NCBI GenBank assembly: GCA_003647095.1
Contig: QMME01000304.1
Location: 1-5,435 of the forward strand
Direction of reading: 5' to 3'
Origin: Deltaproteobacteria bacterium
GTDB taxonomy: Bacteria > Myxococcota > B64-G9
Length of the DNA stretch: 5,435 nucleotides
Part shown: positions 3,142 to 5,435 of the stretch, piece after piece
How positions within the stretch are numbered: position 1 is the first letter of the stretch
How the letters are laid out: each line of letters opens with the position of its first letter
The notes under the pieces: model-generated
Database searches by the model: none
What the model saw: the letters and a program-made list of their open reading frames with translations, nothing else
What the model was told of the DNA's origin: nothing
Position numbers and translations under genes: made by a program

Positions 3142-5435
3142 TCAATTCGGGTTTGTACAGGTGCCTCCGATGCAGATCCAACCCGAGGGACAGGTGTGGC
3201 CGCAGGAACCGCAGTTGCCGTCTACCCAGAGATCGGTCTCGCAGCCGTCGGCGCGGTTGTTGTTGCAATCTCCCCAGTGGTTGCTCTCGCAGCTGCTATA
3301 ATCACAGCTGCCGCTGGTGTTGCAGAGAATGCCGGTGGCATGTTGTACCGTTTGAGTGCAATCTTTCAGGGTGCCACAGCTGTTGCCGCAGGCGTCGACC
3401 AGGCGGAAGCTCTGCTCGCAGCCGTTTTGACGGTTGGAATCGCAGTCGCCGTAGTTGTTCCAGCATGACTGGTAGTTGCACAGCCCCGTGCTGCAGTAGA
3501 TGCCGCTGGCATTGTCCACGTGATCGTCGCAGTCGTAATTGCAGCCGCCGCAGTGGTCCTTGTCGCTCTGCAGGTTGATCTCGCAGCCGTTGGCCTTGTT
3601 GGTGTCGCAGTCGCCGAAGCCGTTGTTGCAGGTTTCGTAGTCGCAGGAGCCCACGCAGCGTACGCCGCTGGCGTTCAAGACATCGGTGGTGCAGTCGTCG
3701 CCGACGTCCGAGCAGTTGTGCCGGCAGTCGTCCACCTGCCAGAGGTTGTACTCGCAGCCGTCGGAGCGGTTGCCGTTGCAGTCGCTGAAGCAGAAGCCCG
3801 GACCACTGCCGGGAATCGCGCACCAGCTGCACTGGTCGTAGTCGCACAAGCCCTGGTTGCAAGAGGGGTTCATGACGTTCTGCACCTCCTGGTTGCAGTC
3901 CTTGGTGTCATTGCAGTTGCTGCCGCAGTTGTTGGTGGCCCAGATGTGTTGCTCGCAACCATCTTGCCGGTTGGCGTTGCAATCGTCGTAGCCCTGGTCG
4001 CAGTTGCCGTAATCGCACAACCCGCTGTCGCAGGTGGTACCGCTGGCATGCTGGATCTGCTGGTTGCAGTCCACCCGGTTGTTGCAGTTGGTGCCGCAGT
4101 CGTTGGTTTCCCAGATGCCTTCCTCGCAGCCGTTGCCGCGGTTGCCGTCGCAGTCGTCGTAGCTCGACAGACAGGCCGTGTAGTCGCAGTTGCCGGCGTT
4201 GCAGTTGGTGCCGCTGGCGTTCTGGATCTCGTCTTCGCAGTTCAACAGGCTGTTGCAGTCGTTGCCGCAGGCGGTGGTCTGCCAGATATCCTGCTCGCAG
4301 CCGTTGCTGCGGTTGTCGTCACAGTTGTCCCAGCCGGACTGGCAGGCGGCAAAGTCGCAGCTGCCCCCGTTGCAGAGCGGCTCGGTGACATGCTGCAGGT
4401 CATCGGCACAGTCGTGGTCGCAGGAGCCGCAGTGAGCGGGCGTGGAGGTGAGATCGGTCTCGCAGCCGTCCGTCCAGCCGTCCAGGCAGTTGCCGTAGTT
4501 GTCCACGCAGGCGCAGGTGCCGCTCGAGGTGTCGCAGGAGGCGTTGGCGCCGCAGGCGAAGCCGCAGCTGCCGCAGTTGTCATCGTCCATGGCCAGCTCG
4601 CAGCCGTTGGCGGCGTTGCCGTCGCAGTCGAGCCAGCCGCTGTCGCACTGGCCGTGACCGCACTGGCCGTCCGCGCAGGTGGCCGCGGCATGCTGCACCT
4701 GGGCGGTGCAGTCGTTGGCGCAGCTGCCGCAGTGGCGCGGGTCGCTGTCCAGGGCGCACTCGCCGTTGCAGCACAGGCCACCCGTGCCGCAATCGCCGTC
4801 TCCGGTGCAGCCGCAGTAGTAGCGGTCACCGTCGGGATGCAACAGGCACTGCGAACTGCACGCCAGGCCGCAACCGCCGCAGTTGCCGCCATCCACCGGG
4901 GTCTCGCAGCCGTTGGTGCGATTGCCGTCGCAGTCGTACCAGCCCAGCTCGCAGCCCAGGCCCACGGAGCCGTCTCCGTTGTAGCCGCAGGATGAACCAT
5001 CCTCGGACAGCTCGCAGACCACCTCCTCGACGTGGGCCACCGCCGAGCAGTCGGCCCCGCAGGCGCCGCAGTCCGTGGTGCTCTCGGCGGTCTCGCAACC
5101 GTTCTGGCTGTCTCCGTCGCAGTCCAGCCAGCCGGGCAGGCAGCCGTCGGAGATGCAGCTGCCGTCCTGGCAGCGGGGATTGACGGTATTGGCCATGTCC
5201 ACGGCGCACACCCGGCCGCAGGCTCCGCAGTTGCCGTCGCTGTTGCCGTCGATGCAGCCGCCGCTGCAGCAGATGTCGGGGGCGGTGCAGGCACCGCCGT
5301 CGCCGCAGGCGCAGGTGCCCACCTTGCAGGAATCGGCCCGGTTCTCCTCGCAGGGGCCGCACTGGGGGCCGCACTGGTCGAAGTCGATGGAGAAGTCCAG
5401 GTTGCTGCAGGCGCCGAACTGGCCGTTGTGGCAGG
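3142..5435 (-). CDS. Large Cys-rich tandem-repeat protein (DCDxNxxNGCE repeats), 5' end outside window
   Basis: The frame is open from the right edge to the TGA at 3144-3142: 763 residues are visible, numbered here from the first full codon at 5433. By hand count about 117 are cysteines (15%); Asn, Asp and Gly are also abundant and Lys is rare. Residues 1-63 hold an unrepeated Cys-rich lead-in (CGPQCGPC at 21-28). From about 101 the protein is built of repeats with a head, DCDxNRxNGCE, and a body, roughly C-G-x-C/N-x-C, then VQNASGxxC, then GxCDYxxC. Heads begin at residues 104, 167, 269, 370, 427, 484, 551, 608, 663 and 722; one degenerate head is near 322. The final unit is short and ends GGTCTNPN, with no sorting motif or membrane helix. 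Similar repeats occur in uncharacterised secreted myxobacterial proteins, and the body resembles Stig1-like Cys motifs. The pairing of cysteines implies an oxidised, extracytoplasmic protein, perhaps a surface fibre, coat or adhesin. The signal peptide and any anchor must lie upstream. A GTG at 5322 is internal, not the start. Confidence 0.88.
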   Translation of the reverse strand, partial: CHNGQFGACSNLDFSIDFDQCGPQCGPCEENRADSCKVGTCACGDGGACTAPDICCSGGCIDGNSDGNCGACGRVCAVDMANTVNPRCQDGSCISDGCLPGWLDCDGDSQNGCETAESTTDCGACGADCSAVAHVEEVVCELSEDGSSCGYNGDGSVGLGCELGWYDCDGNRTNGCETPVDGGNCGGCGLACSSQCLLHPDGDRYYCGCTGDGDCGTGGLCCNGECALDSDPRHCGSCANDCTAQVQHAAATCADGQCGHGQCDSGWLDCDGNAANGCELAMDDDNCGSCGFACGANASCDTSSGTCACVDNYGNCLDGWTDGCETDLTSTPAHCGSCDHDCADDLQHVTEPLCNGGSCDFAACQSGWDNCDDNRSNGCEQDIWQTTACGNDCNSLLNCEDEIQNASGTNCNAGNCDYTACLSSYDDCDGNRGNGCEEGIWETNDCGTNCNNRVDCNQQIQHASGTTCDSGLCDYGNCDQGYDDCNANRQDGCEQHIWATNNCGSNCNDTKDCNQEVQNVMNPSCNQGLCDYDQCSWCAIPGSGPGFCFSDCNGNRSDGCEYNLWQVDDCRHNCSDVGDDCTTDVLNASGVRCVGSCDYETCNNGFGDCDTNKANGCEINLQSDKDHCGGCNYDCDDHVDNASGIYCSTGLCNYQSCWNNYGDCDSNRQNGCEQSFRLVDACGNSCGTLKDCTQTVQHATGILCNTSGSCDYSSCESNHWGDCNNNRADGCETDLWVDGNCGSCGHTCPSGWICIGGTCTNPN
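3145..5133 (-). repeat. Coding tandem repeat array, core period 171 nt (57 codons)
   Basis: On the plus strand the conserved block CTCGCAGCCGT (or a close variant) recurs at 3238, 3415, 3580, 3751, 3952, 4123, 4294, 4459, 4597, 4903 and 5092. Spacings are 177, 165, 171, 201, 171, 171, 165, 138, 306 and 189 nt, all multiples of three, so length changes keep the reading frame. The array is regular between about 3238 and 4459 and irregular towards 5133. Only the head is well conserved at DNA level; bodies are diverged, so expansion is not very recent. Confidence 0.85.

Noticed and set aside
3238..4470. Regularly spaced repeats as a possible CRISPR array
   Set aside because: The period is about 171 nt, all spacings are multiples of three, repeats are imperfect, and the whole stretch encodes one conserved protein pattern.
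3520..4995. A 491-codon plus-strand open frame rich in Ala and Val, antisense to the Cys-rich gene
   Set aside because: It is in exact codon register with the minus-strand gene. The frequent codons TGC, GAC, AAC and GGC read backwards as GCA, GTC, GTT and GCC, giving Ala/Val monotony, and reverse stops need TTA, CTA or TCA codons, which are rare here. It has no ribosome site or recognisable domain.
5320..5322. GTG as the start of the Cys-rich gene
   Set aside because: The frame stays open for 37 more codons to the window edge with the same Cys-rich style, there is no ribosome site, and a start here would lack any signal peptide.

Overview
The window is GC-rich and coding-dense and carries four protein genes, two of them cut by the window edges. 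No RNA genes, insertion sequences, CRISPR arrays or phage genes were seen. All four products look exported or envelope-associated. The style points to an environmental delta-proteobacterial lineage, most likely Myxococcota or a neighbouring phylum. The clues are PEGA-domain proteins with a C-terminal hydrophobic hairpin, a Cys-rich lipoprotein with a putative Ig-like domain, and a giant repeat protein built on DCDxNxxNGCE units. The phylum is inferred from family style, not proven.

Layout: (1) 1-263, minus strand, N-terminal part of a lipoprotein whose 3' end lies beyond the left edge. (2) 342-1436, minus strand, a 364-aa secreted PEGA protein with a CsgG/TolB-N-like N-terminal half. (3) 1437-1611, a 175-bp divergent intergenic region with candidate promoters for both sides and two perfect inverted repeats. 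(4) 1612-3123, plus strand, a 503-aa secreted TPR-like/PEGA protein with the same kind of membrane hairpin and C-terminal tail as gene 2. (5) 3124-3141, an 18-bp convergent gap with no visible terminator. (6) 3142-5435, minus strand, at least 763 aa of a protein that is about 15% cysteine and made of tandem 55-59-residue units. Its reading frame is open through the right edge, so its N-terminus is not in the window.

The likely common theme is cell-envelope and surface biology. Genes 2 and 3 form a divergently transcribed pair of related inner-membrane-anchored periplasmic proteins. The lipoprotein probably sits in a membrane facing the periplasm or cell surface. The Cys-rich protein is probably a secreted or surface structural protein stabilised by disulfides. 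No enzyme active site is recognisable in any of the four, so a joint function is inference. The most notable signals are the two structural classes of repeat in the large protein, the shared tail of the PEGA pair despite rearranged domain order, and a perfect 15-bp palindrome inside the spacer of the gene 2 promoter candidate.
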